Source: Candidatus Hydrogenedentota bacterium (GTDB lineage: Bacteria > Hydrogenedentota > Hydrogenedentia > Hydrogenedentales > SLHB01). From it: a stretch of 6,646 nt of DNA. Shown here piece after piece: positions 1-6,612 of this stretch. The stretch is from positions 1-6,646 of the forward strand of contig JAHDWY010000267.1 of the NCBI GenBank assembly GCA_023384315.1, read 5' to 3'. How positions within the stretch are numbered: position 1 is the first letter of the stretch; every line of letters starts with the position of its first letter. The notes beneath the pieces were generated by a model that made no database searches, was not told the origin of the DNA, and worked only from the letters and a program-made list of their open reading frames with translations. The translations under genes were made by a program, and so were the position numbers.

Positions 1-942
1 GTGGCCGTGGCGGTAGGTGCCGTCGTGGTTGTCGTGGGATGCGCAACGACCAAGGAGGCGAGCCCATCCATGGACTTTGCCGAGTTCCGCGCATCGAAGC
101 TGGTCTGCACGATTGGCAACAACGCGGCGGACGGCGAGCATCGCGAAGGGTACAACGGCGTGTTCCGCATGCGATCGCCGAATGAGCCGGTGTCGCCGTA
201 TGTTGTGCGCTATGCGGGGCTGAACCTCGAACACTATTTCGACGCGCGCCCTCGCAGTGAAGACATGAATGTCTTCTTCGAGCCGCGGCGCGTGCCCATG
301 GAGTTCCGTCGGATCGACGATCGGACCGCGGAACTCTATCAACCACCGACGCCTTACTACGGAGTGGAGAGTTGGACCACCTTCGAGGTCAAGGACCCCT
401 ACTACATCGATATGTCGTTTCGCTGCATCCCGCGCAAGCCGGCGTTTGAGGGCGAATTCATGGGGGTATTCTGGGCTTCGTACATCAACGAGCCTCTGGA
501 CAAAAGCATTTACTTCCTGCAGGGCGAATCCACGCTGGAGGAGCCGTTCTGGGTCCAGTTCTGCACGCAGGTCCACGGCCTCAACAGCACCGTACTTCCC
601 AGTACGGATGAGACGAACCTGAGCTACCCGCCCAAGGCGGACACGCTCTTCAATTCCCTGTCGCCGTTGCGGTACTCCGTCCCGTTCTACTATGGCCGGG
701 TTCGTGACATGGTGTTGATTTACGTGTTCAAACCGAACCCCTATCTTCGTTTCGCCCATTCGCCCAGCGGCGGCACGCAGACCGGGGCCGGCGACGACAC
801 GAACCCCGCCTGGGATTTCCAATTGGTGATTCCGGATTGGAAAGTGGACGAGACGTATTCGCTCACCATGCGCGCAATCTATAAACCCTGGGTCGATCGC
901 GCGGATGTGCTGCGCGAAGTCGCCCAGTACCTGAACGAGTAG
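1..942 (+). CDS. Predicted lipoprotein of unknown function, probably 5'-truncated
   Basis: The visible frame encodes 313 residues from a GTG at base 1 to a TAG at 940-942. A run of Ala/Val (residues 2-12) leads into V-V-G-C with Cys14, a plausible lipobox, so the mature protein would be lipid-anchored outside the cytoplasm; Ala at +2 gives no inner-membrane retention signal. There is no Lys/Arg-bearing n-region before the hydrophobic stretch, so the true start probably lies upstream of the window. The rest is soluble and rich in Tyr, Phe, Trp and Pro, with alternating patterns typical of beta structure. Segments such as FMGVFWASYINEP (about 153-165), SPLRYSVPFYYGR (221-233) and RFAHSPSGG (250-258) resemble, from memory, a family of uncharacterised secreted proteins common in Planctomycetes-like bacteria. 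Cysteines besides Cys14 are at 36, 142 and 188. No catalytic motif is recognised. A carbohydrate-related role would be a guess. It probably shares a transcript with mutY. Confidence 0.8.
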   Translation: MAVAVGAVVVVVGCATTKEASPSMDFAEFRASKLVCTIGNNAADGEHREGYNGVFRMRSPNEPVSPYVVRYAGLNLEHYFDARPRSEDMNVFFEPRRVPMEFRRIDDRTAELYQPPTPYYGVESWTTFEVKDPYYIDMSFRCIPRKPAFEGEFMGVFWASYINEPLDKSIYFLQGESTLEEPFWVQFCTQVHGLNSTVLPSTDETNLSYPPKADTLFNSLSPLRYSVPFYYGRVRDMVLIYVFKPNPYLRFAHSPSGGTQTGAGDDTNPAWDFQLVIPDWKVDETYSLTMRAIYKPWVDRADVLREVAQYLNE

Positions 943-946
943 AGCC

Positions 947-957
947 GGAGCGAGTTG
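947..957 (+). promoter_or_regulatory. Ribosome binding site and TTG start of mutY
   Basis: GGAG at 947-950 sits four bases before TTG at 955-957, a short but usable spacing. TTG is the only plausible start: the in-frame codon at 940-942 is the stop of the upstream gene, and the first in-frame ATG is Met46, after the catalytic Glu44. The 12-base gap between the genes suggests translational coupling. Confidence 0.65.
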
Positions 958-2034
958 GCACCCATCGAATCGGCAAAGAAGAAACGGGCCGCCATCCGGC
1001 GCGGCCTTCTTGCATGGTACCGGCGGGAAGCGCGCGATTTGCCGTGGCGCCGCACCAAGGACCCCTACGCCGTCTGGTTGTCGGAGATCATGCTGCAACA
1101 AACGCGGGTCGATCAGGGTACGCCTTACTTTGAACGCTTCATCGCGGCATTCCCTACCGTGCAGGCGCTTGCCGCCGCCAAAGACGCGCAAGTCCTGAAA
1201 TTATGGGAAGGTCTCGGGTACTACAGCCGGGCTAGAAACCTGCATCGCGCGGCAAAGATCGTTGCCCACGAAATGGATGGGGCCTTTCCCGCAACCGCCG
1301 AAGCCTGGCGGGCCCTTCCGGGCGTCGGCCGCTACACGGCAGGCGCCATCGCGAGCATCGCATTTGACGAACCCGTGGCGGTGCTGGACGGAAACGTCAT
1401 CCGGGTGTTGTCGCGGATCTTCGACATTACGGAGTCGACCGATGACACGCGAACGCGTGATCGGCTATGGGAAATCGCGGAGACGCTCGTTCCGCAGAAA
1501 TCCCCCGGTGACTTCAATCAGGCCATGATGGAACTCGGCGCTCGCGTCTGCACTCCGCGCGCTCCTCAATGCGCGGAGTGTCCCGTTCGACTTCATTGCG
1601 ATGCGTTGTCGAAGGGAGTTCAAGAACAACGGCCGGTGCGCAAGAAGAAGGCGGCAACGCCCCATTACGAATACGTCGTTGGCGTCATACCGAAGAATGG
1701 CCGGTACCTATTGGCTAAGCGTCCTGACAACGGCCTGCTCGGCGGTATGTGGGAATTTCCCGGCGGACCGGTGTTATCTGGCGAAACACATCAAGCTGCA
1801 TTGAAGCGAATCTTGCGTGAAGAGTTCGGTGTGACCGTTAAACCGGGCGGACTGATCGCGGTCGTGAATCACGCGTACTCACACTTCAAAGTGACAATGA
1901 ACGTCTACCGCTGCGATTGGATTTCGGGGACTCCCACGCCCGCCGCGCATACCAAGATGAAATGGGTGCCCCGCTCCCGGTTCGCCAATTACGCCTTCCC
2001 CAAGGCCAATCACAAGTTTCTTGACTTGCTGTAG
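955..2034 (+). CDS. mutY: A/G-specific adenine DNA glycosylase MutY
   Basis: The product is a 359-residue base-excision repair enzyme of the HhH-GPD family that removes adenine mispaired with 8-oxoguanine (or G) in the cytoplasm. Visible features in order: LPWR (29-32); SEIMLQQT (43-50) with the expected catalytic Glu44; WEGLGYYSRARNL (84-96); the helix-hairpin-helix LPGVGRYTAG (121-130), with Tyr127 as in other MutY proteins rather than the Lys of endonuclease III; VLDGNVIRVLSR (143-154) with catalytic Asp145; and a 4Fe-4S motif C-x6-C-x2-C-x5-C at Cys199, 206, 209 and 215. Residues about 236-359 form the C-terminal Nudix-like domain that reads 8-oxoG; it contains GGMWEFPGG (263-271), a Nudix box with Ile286 replacing one Glu, and HAYSHF (306-311), matching the F-S-H recognition loop with Tyr for Phe. 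Length is normal for MutY. It lies in the same reading frame as, and 12 bases after, the lipoprotein gene. Its stop is one base from the opposing fucosidase stop. Confidence 0.97.
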   Translation: MAPIESAKKKRAAIRRGLLAWYRREARDLPWRRTKDPYAVWLSEIMLQQTRVDQGTPYFERFIAAFPTVQALAAAKDAQVLKLWEGLGYYSRARNLHRAAKIVAHEMDGAFPATAEAWRALPGVGRYTAGAIASIAFDEPVAVLDGNVIRVLSRIFDITESTDDTRTRDRLWEIAETLVPQKSPGDFNQAMMELGARVCTPRAPQCAECPVRLHCDALSKGVQEQRPVRKKKAATPHYEYVVGVIPKNGRYLLAKRPDNGLLGGMWEFPGGPVLSGETHQAALKRILREEFGVTVKPGGLIAVVNHAYSHFKVTMNVYRCDWISGTPTPAAHTKMKWVPRSRFANYAFPKANHKFLDLL

Positions 2035-2035
2035 A

Positions 2036-3283
2036 CTACGTCGCCTTTCCCTCGAGCCACGCGGCGCGGTCCGTTTCTTCCAGGCATTTCGGTCTGGACG
2101 CGAACTCCACCTTGATCACGGAGACGGAAAGGTGCGGCGGTTTCTTGGGCAGCCCGCTGAGCACGAGCCGGCCGTTTTCTTCGATGCGGTGCTCCACCGG
2201 TTCGCCCGAGTTCAGCAGGGTCGCGGATCGCACTTTGGACCCGACCAAGGGAACGACCGCTTCACGCCCCGGCCAGCGGAACACGCAGAGGTAGGCCGTC
2301 TTGCCCTTCGCGGTCCACAACCCGAGCATGCCGTTCTTGAGCGCGCACCGTTGCGATCCATAGATCGCCTCGCCGTTGCCGCGCAGCCATTTTCCGATGG
2401 CCCGCAACCGGCGGCGCTCCGCCTTGCGAATGGTGCCGTCCGGCTTCGGTCCCACGTTGAGCAGAAAGTTGCCTTCGCCCGCGGCGGCGGTGACCAGATG
2501 CTGCAGGAGTTGCGACTCGGTCTTCATGTTGGGATTGTTGCGGATATAGCCCCAACCGCAGGAGTCGCCCATGGTCATGCACGATTCCCACCCGCGGCCG
2601 GGTTTCGACGCCGTGACGTGCTGCTCCGGCGTGTCGAGATCCTCGTCCACCCCGGACCGGTTGTTGATGAGAATGTGGGGCTGCTTCTCCCGCACCCACG
2701 CGTTGATTTCACGCGCGCGCCAGAACCGTCCCAGATTTTTCACGCCGTCAATCCAGTGGCCGTCGTACCACAGGACATCGATTCGCCCGTAATTCGTCAT
2801 GAGTTCGCGCACCTGGGCGTGGTACTGCTCGACCATGGCGTCCGCGCTTTCCTTATGTTTGCGCGGATTCCAATAACCGGGAAAGCGCCAATCCAGGAGG
2901 GAATAATAGAACCCGATCTTGAGACCGGCGCGGCGAAAGGCGTCCACGTATTCCGCCACGAAATCGCGCTTCGCTGCGGTCTTTACCGAGGTGAAGCCGG
3001 ACACCTCGCTGTCGTACAGGCAGTAGCCTTCGTGATGCCGCGTCGTCAATACGGCGTACTTCGCGCCTGCCTGCGCCGCCAGGTCCGCCCAGGCGAAGGC
3101 GTCGAACTTCTTGGGCGCGAACTCCCCGGCAAGCTTGGCGTACTCCGCTGCGGGGATGCGCTCTTCGAGCATGACCCATTCGCCGCGACCCAACAGTGAA
3201 TAGAGTCCCCAATGAATGAACATCCCGAATCGGGCTTCATGAAACCACGCCATCCGCTCGCGATACGAAGGTATTCCGGCCAT
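2036..3283 (-). CDS. GH29 alpha-L-fucosidase, cytoplasmic
   Basis: This 415-residue glycoside hydrolase family 29 protein is predicted to release alpha-linked L-fucose with retention of configuration. Family hallmarks are REARFGMFIHWGLYS near the N-terminus (about 15-29), TRHHEGYCLYDS (81-92), YYSLLDW (126-132), and IDVLWYDGHW (168-177), where Asp174 is the expected nucleophile. WESCMTM (232-238) and GNFLLNVGPKPDG (271-283) follow. The acid/base Glu varies within GH29; Glu220 (DTPEQH) and Glu233 are candidates. The (beta/alpha)8 catalytic domain fills about 1-305, and a small beta-rich domain follows to about 395. The start is backed by a GGGGGAG Shine-Dalgarno, and the GH29 core begins almost at once. 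There is no signal peptide or lipobox, so it should act on imported fucosyl oligosaccharides or glycosides in the cytoplasm. It is the third gene after two acyl-CoA ligases, 23 bases downstream of ligase A; the functional link is unclear. Exact linkage specificity cannot be read from the sequence. Confidence 0.93.
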   Translation of the reverse strand: MAGIPSYRERMAWFHEARFGMFIHWGLYSLLGRGEWVMLEERIPAAEYAKLAGEFAPKKFDAFAWADLAAQAGAKYAVLTTRHHEGYCLYDSEVSGFTSVKTAAKRDFVAEYVDAFRRAGLKIGFYYSLLDWRFPGYWNPRKHKESADAMVEQYHAQVRELMTNYGRIDVLWYDGHWIDGVKNLGRFWRAREINAWVREKQPHILINNRSGVDEDLDTPEQHVTASKPGRGWESCMTMGDSCGWGYIRNNPNMKTESQLLQHLVTAAAGEGNFLLNVGPKPDGTIRKAERRRLRAIGKWLRGNGEAIYGSQRCALKNGMLGLWTAKGKTAYLCVFRWPGREAVVPLVGSKVRSATLLNSGEPVEHRIEENGRLVLSGLPKKPPHLSVSVIKVEFASRPKCLEETDRAAWLEGKAT

Positions 3284-3288
3284 GCGGT

Positions 3289-3295
3289 CTCCCCC
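3289..3295 (-). promoter_or_regulatory. Ribosome binding site of the fucosidase gene
   Basis: Read on the minus strand this is GGGGGAG, five bases before the ATG at 3283-3281 and inside the 23-base gap after the ligase A stop. It supports the chosen start, which would otherwise be uncertain because the frame stays open upstream into the end of the ligase gene. Confidence 0.6.
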
Positions 3296-3306
3296 AGGAT
3301 GGCTTG

Positions 3307-4881
3307 TTACTTGGCGGCGGGCTCCGTAGCCATCTTCCGGAGTTCAGTCTTGAGAATTTTCCCCGTCGGCCCCATGGGCAAGGACTTCACGATGTGCACC
3401 GTGCGCGGGTACTTGTACCCCGCCATTTCCTTCTTGCTCCATTTAATAATATCTTCCGGCGTGATGGTCGATCCAAGTTCGGGAATGACGTAGGCCATGA
3501 CCTCTTCCCCATACTCGTCGTGCGGAACGCCGATCACGGCGGCGAGCGAGATGTCGGGGTGGGTCATCAGCACTTCTTCAACCTCGCGCGGATACACGTT
3601 GAATCCGCCGCGAATGATCATGTCCTTGGACCGGTCGACGATAAAGAAGTATCCGTCTTCGTCTTTATATCCGAGATCGCCGGAATGGAACCATCCCCCC
3701 CGGAACGCCTCGTCATTCGCCTCGTCCCGCTTGTAGTATCCCTTCATGATGTTGTGGCCGCGGATCACGATCTCCCCCGTCTCGCCGACGGGCAATTCGT
3801 TCATGTCGTGGTCGACGACCATCATTTCCACGCCCCACACGGGAAATCCGATGGAACCCGGCTTGCGTGGTTTGGGCAATTGATTGAAGCTCGCCACCGG
3901 TGAGGTTTCAGAAAGCCCGTAGCCCTCCAGTATGGGCACATGAAACTTCTCCTCAAACTTTCTCATGACTTCCACCGGCATGGCCGCGCCGCCCGACGTG
4001 CACAAGCGAAGGGTCTTCGCGATCTTGTCCAAGTCGTAACGGCTGGCGTCGGGATAGTTCAGGAGATCCCAATACATGGTGGGAACACCGGCGAACAGCG
4101 TCACGTTTTCATCCTGGAGCGCGGCAAAGACGGCGGCGGGCTCGAAGCGCGGCAACAGCACGAGCGTCGCCGCGGCAAGGATACCGGTCTGCATCAGGCA
4201 GGTGAAGCCGAACGAGTGAAACAGGGGCAGCACGACCAGCATCACCTCATCCGGCGTGCTCCCGCACATTTCGCGGGTGACCATCGCGTTGATCGTGATG
4301 TTGGAGTGGGTCAGTTCCGCGCCTTTCGGCCGTCCCGTCGTGCCCGACGTGTAGATAATAACGCAGGTATCGTCGGGACGCGTCGCGGCGGGATCGCAGA
4401 CGTGGGGCTGATTGTGCATAAGATCCATGAGTGTAGGTACGCCTTGAATGGGCGAGTCGGCGCCCGGGATCGTCGGAATGATCCAGAAATGGTCGCAAGT
4501 CTTGGCGTCCTGGAACCCGGCGTAGCCTTCTTCCGCGATGGGCAATTGGTCCGTGCCCTGGAAACAAATATAACCCACGGCCTCGGAGTCGGAAAGATGG
4601 TAGGCGATTTCCCGCCGTTTCAGCAGTACGTTCAGTGGCACCAGCACCGCGCCCGCTTTCATGATCCCGTACGACAGAATCGGGAAGTAGGGGATATTCG
4701 GGCAGGTCACCGCGATCTTGTCGCCTTTGCGCACTCCCGAAGCTTTCAAGCCGTTTGCGACCTGATTCGCCATTTCGTCCACTTGACGATAGGTCAAGCG
4801 AATGTGCCCGCCGAACACGATCGCCAGCTTGTCCGGATGTTCCCGGGCGCTGTTTTCCAAGAGAGTAGCCACGTTCAGCAT
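3307..4881 (-). CDS. AMP-dependent acyl-CoA ligase (copy A of tandem pair)
   Basis: A 524-residue ANL-superfamily enzyme of the FadD/CaiC type. It activates a carboxylate, most likely a fatty acid, with ATP to an acyl-adenylate and then forms the CoA thioester in the cytoplasm. The P-loop is YTSGTTGRPKG (177-187). LPLFHSFGF (218-226) precedes the presumed acyl-pocket segment, and YGLSETSP (321-328) is the A5 motif. GWFHSGD (396-402) includes the ribose-binding Asp402, the hinge follows at DRSKD (416-420), and IRGGFNVYPRE (423-433) is the A8 motif. The adenylation lysine is Lys508 in GPTGK. No active-site residue is visibly lost. There is no signal peptide or membrane segment. It is about 68% identical to copy B, which ends 36 bases upstream, and lies 23 bases before the fucosidase, so the three are probably co-transcribed. 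Chain length or substrate cannot be read off; aryl or other organic acids remain possible. Confidence 0.92.
   Translation of the reverse strand: MLNVATLLENSAREHPDKLAIVFGGHIRLTYRQVDEMANQVANGLKASGVRKGDKIAVTCPNIPYFPILSYGIMKAGAVLVPLNVLLKRREIAYHLSDSEAVGYICFQGTDQLPIAEEGYAGFQDAKTCDHFWIIPTIPGADSPIQGVPTLMDLMHNQPHVCDPAATRPDDTCVIIYTSGTTGRPKGAELTHSNITINAMVTREMCGSTPDEVMLVVLPLFHSFGFTCLMQTGILAAATLVLLPRFEPAAVFAALQDENVTLFAGVPTMYWDLLNYPDASRYDLDKIAKTLRLCTSGGAAMPVEVMRKFEEKFHVPILEGYGLSETSPVASFNQLPKPRKPGSIGFPVWGVEMMVVDHDMNELPVGETGEIVIRGHNIMKGYYKRDEANDEAFRGGWFHSGDLGYKDEDGYFFIVDRSKDMIIRGGFNVYPREVEEVLMTHPDISLAAVIGVPHDEYGEEVMAYVIPELGSTITPEDIIKWSKKEMAGYKYPRTVHIVKSLPMGPTGKILKTELRKMATEPAAK
3584..3621 (-). repeat. 38-base exact repeat in ligase A
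   Basis: This stretch is identical to 5195-5232 in ligase B. It encodes the A8 motif region, MIIRGGFNVYPRE with partial flanking codons. It is the longest perfect match I noticed between the two copies and stands at the same 1611-base offset as the whole duplication. Confidence 0.85.
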
Positions 4882-4893
4882 GTGTTTCTTACG

Positions 4894-4899
4894 CTCCTT
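4894..4899 (-). promoter_or_regulatory. Ribosome binding site of ligase A
   Basis: The minus strand reads AAGGAG here, a strong Shine-Dalgarno, but it ends 12 bases before the ATG at 4881-4879. That is longer than the usual 5-9 and may lower initiation. It lies entirely within the 36-base gap after the ligase B stop at 4918-4920. Confidence 0.55.
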
Positions 4900-4917
4900 G
4901 CAGTGTATCGCCGGTCA

Positions 4918-6489
4918 TTACACGTTCGCGACCGTGTTCTGTTTCTTTCGCAATTCCGTTTTGAGCACTTTCCCGGTCGGCCCAATGGGAAGGTTTTCGC
5001 ACAGTTCCACGATGCGCGGATACTTGTACCCCGCCATCTCTTTCTTGCTGAAGGAGATGACCTCATCGACCGTCAGGGAAGACCCTTTCCTGGGAATCAC
5101 GAAGGCTTTGATCTCTTCGCCGTGTTCTTCATTTGGCACACCGATCACGGCTGCCAGCGTAATGTCGGGGTGCATCATGAGCACTTCTTCAATTTCGCGC
5201 GGATACACGTTGAATCCGCCGCGAATGATCATATCCTTGATGCGATCCACGATGAAAAAGTAGCCATCCTCATCCTGATATCCAATGTCCCCGGTGTGGA
5301 ACCAACCGCCGCGAAAGGCCTCCTCGTTCGCCTCGTCGTGCTTGTAGTATCCCTTCATCACGTTGTGGCCCCGGATGACGATCTCGCCAGTCTCGCCTAG
5401 GGGCACTTCGTTCATGTCGGGGTCGACGATCATCATTTCCACGCCCCAGATGGGCACTCCGATGGAACCAATCTTCTGGGGCATGTCCTCGCGGCTGAAG
5501 GACGCCGTCGGCGACGTCTCAGACAATCCATATCCTTCGAGGATTCGGATCTGAAACCTCTCCTGGAACTGCTTCATCAAATCGACGGGCATCGCGGCGC
5601 CGCCGGAAACGCCGAGGCGCCAGTTCTCCGCGATCCTTTTCAGGTCATACTTGTCGAGATCGGCGAAATGAAGCAGTTCCCAATACATGGTCGGCACGCC
5701 TGCGAACAAGGTGACGTTCTCCTCCTGAAACGCGCGAAGAACCTCCGCCGGCTCGAAGCGCGGCACGAGCACGAGACGGCTCCCGTTCAACACCGCCGAG
5801 TTCAGCAATCCTGTCAAACCGAAGGAATGAAACAGGGGCAGCACCGCCAGCGCGACGTCGTCCGGCCCGCCCTTAATGAGCCGCCGCGTGGACATGCAGT
5901 TCATCAGAATGTTGGAGTGCGTCAGTTCCGCCCCCTTGGGACGGCCTGTCGTGCCGGAGGTGTAGATGATGATGCAAGTGTCGTCGGCCCTGCACTGGAC
6001 TGTGTCGCAGGTTGTGGGCTGGTCGTGCATGAGATCCGCAAGCGTCGGCACTCCCTCGATGGGCGAGTCGCCGCCGGGAATCGTCGGAATGATCCAAAAG
6101 TGATCGCAGGACTGGGCTTCCTGGAATCCGGCGTATCCAATCTTGCCGATCGGAAGCTCTTCCCGGCCCTCAAAACAGATGAACGCGACGCTGTCGGAAT
6201 CGGAGAGGTGGTACGCCACTTCGCGCTCGCGCAGCAACACATTCAACGGCACGAACACCGCCCCGGCTTTCAATATCCCGAAGTACACGATTGGAAAGTA
6301 GGGGATGTTCGGGCAGGAGAACGCGACCTTGTCACCCTTGCGTATCCCGGCGGCACGCAACCCGTTCGCCACCTGATTCGCCAGGTCGTCGATCATCTTA
6401 AAGGTCAGGCGGAAGTGGTTGAACGTCACCGCCTCTTTGTCCGGATAGGCGCGCGCGCTATTCTCGAGGATCACTGCAAGATTGAACAT
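4918..6489 (-). CDS. AMP-dependent acyl-CoA ligase (copy B of tandem pair)
   Basis: A 523-residue paralogue of copy A with the same ANL architecture: a large N-terminal adenylation domain to about residue 414, then a mobile C-terminal domain. The P-loop is YTSGTTGRPKG (176-186), A5 is YGLSETSP (320-327) and GWFHTGD (395-401) includes Asp401. The hinge is DRIKD (415-419) and the catalytic Lys507 is in GPTGK. All look functional. One residue near position 24-25 is absent relative to copy A. The pocket-side segment after LPLFHSFG reads LTGLLNSAVLNGSRL where copy A has FTCLMQTGILAAATL, which suggests a different acyl preference. AGAGGGAG lies nine bases before the ATG, supporting the start. A candidate promoter lies about 70 bases upstream, so B is probably the first gene of the ligase-ligase-fucosidase unit. 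Fatty acid activation is the best guess; the actual substrate is not determinable here. Confidence 0.92.
   Translation of the reverse strand: MFNLAVILENSARAYPDKEAVTFNHFRLTFKMIDDLANQVANGLRAAGIRKGDKVAFSCPNIPYFPIVYFGILKAGAVFVPLNVLLREREVAYHLSDSDSVAFICFEGREELPIGKIGYAGFQEAQSCDHFWIIPTIPGGDSPIEGVPTLADLMHDQPTTCDTVQCRADDTCIIIYTSGTTGRPKGAELTHSNILMNCMSTRRLIKGGPDDVALAVLPLFHSFGLTGLLNSAVLNGSRLVLVPRFEPAEVLRAFQEENVTLFAGVPTMYWELLHFADLDKYDLKRIAENWRLGVSGGAAMPVDLMKQFQERFQIRILEGYGLSETSPTASFSREDMPQKIGSIGVPIWGVEMMIVDPDMNEVPLGETGEIVIRGHNVMKGYYKHDEANEEAFRGGWFHTGDIGYQDEDGYFFIVDRIKDMIIRGGFNVYPREIEEVLMMHPDITLAAVIGVPNEEHGEEIKAFVIPRKGSSLTVDEVISFSKKEMAGYKYPRIVELCENLPIGPTGKVLKTELRKKQNTVANV
5195..5232 (-). repeat. 38-base exact repeat in ligase B
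   Basis: Partner of 3584-3621. Identity at codon third positions across the whole run contrasts with the frequent synonymous differences on either side. Either strong constraint or a recent short conversion tract could explain it. Confidence 0.85.
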
Positions 6490-6498
6490 GGAACAGCA

Positions 6499-6506
6499 CT
6501 CCCTCT
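6499..6506 (-). promoter_or_regulatory. Ribosome binding site of ligase B
   Basis: AGAGGGAG on the minus strand, nine bases before the ATG at 6489-6487. The placement is ordinary and supports this start. Confidence 0.6.
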
Positions 6507-6560
6507 TCGACTAGTGTTGCAGCTAAGATGAGCCCAGGTGCTCCGCCAGATAGCATACCA

Positions 6561-6589
6561 TGGATACCTGGACGGGCGGGTATTGTCAA
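6561..6589 (-). promoter_or_regulatory. Candidate sigma-70-type promoter for the ligase-fucosidase unit
   Basis: On the minus strand a perfect -35 TTGACA (6589-6584) is followed after exactly 17 bases by TATCCA (6566-6561), a weak -10 with three of six consensus bases. A second possible -10, TATGCT preceded by TGG (extended -10 form), lies at 6560-6552. It is too far from the TTGACA to use it. The site sits in the 123-base gap between the permease stop and ligase B and would give a leader of roughly 60-70 bases. A pentamer, GGTAT on the minus strand, occurs twice nine bases apart across the -10 area (6555-6568). Consensus hexamers occur by chance, and promoter rules in this taxon are unknown. 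Confidence 0.4.
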
Positions 6590-6612
6590 CTAGAGGCGTG
6601 AAGGGCCTCCGG

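Larger units (their letters stand above)
3307..6489 (-). repeat. Tandem gene duplication of the acyl-CoA ligase
   Basis: The two ligase genes are diverged direct repeats. Their stop codons are exactly 1611 bases apart and their start codons 1608 apart, the difference being a single-codon indel. Hand alignment of the proteins gives about 358 identical positions of 524 (68%). DNA similarity is patchy, with short exact runs over the conserved motifs. Confidence 0.9.

Noticed and set aside
2021..3199. Long plus-strand open frame (392 codons) opposite the fucosidase
   Set aside because: It is the antisense shadow of a clear GH29 gene. Its product is Arg/His/Val-rich with no recognisable domain, and high third-position GC commonly keeps such frames open.
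3940..5400. Plus-strand open frame of 486 codons running antisense across both ligases and the gap between them
   Set aside because: The minus strand carries intact ANL motifs throughout. The antisense product has low-complexity His/Arg/Asp content and no family resemblance, and it looks internally repetitive only because the ligases are duplicated.
5668..6531. Plus-strand open frame opposite the 5' part of ligase B, and a similar one at 3304-3903 opposite ligase A
   Set aside because: Both mirror the coding constraint of the ligase genes. Their mutual similarity comes from the duplication and not from independent conservation.
6530..6543. GAGC...GCTC inverted repeat in the leader of ligase B
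   Set aside because: Only four paired bases around a six-base loop, too weak to call a regulatory hairpin or riboswitch.
6593..6609. Small inverted repeat (GAGGC, 7-base loop, GCCTC) just downstream of the permease stop
   Set aside because: The five-base stem has no T-tract on the minus-strand 3' side, so it does not qualify as an intrinsic terminator; chance is likely in GC-rich DNA.
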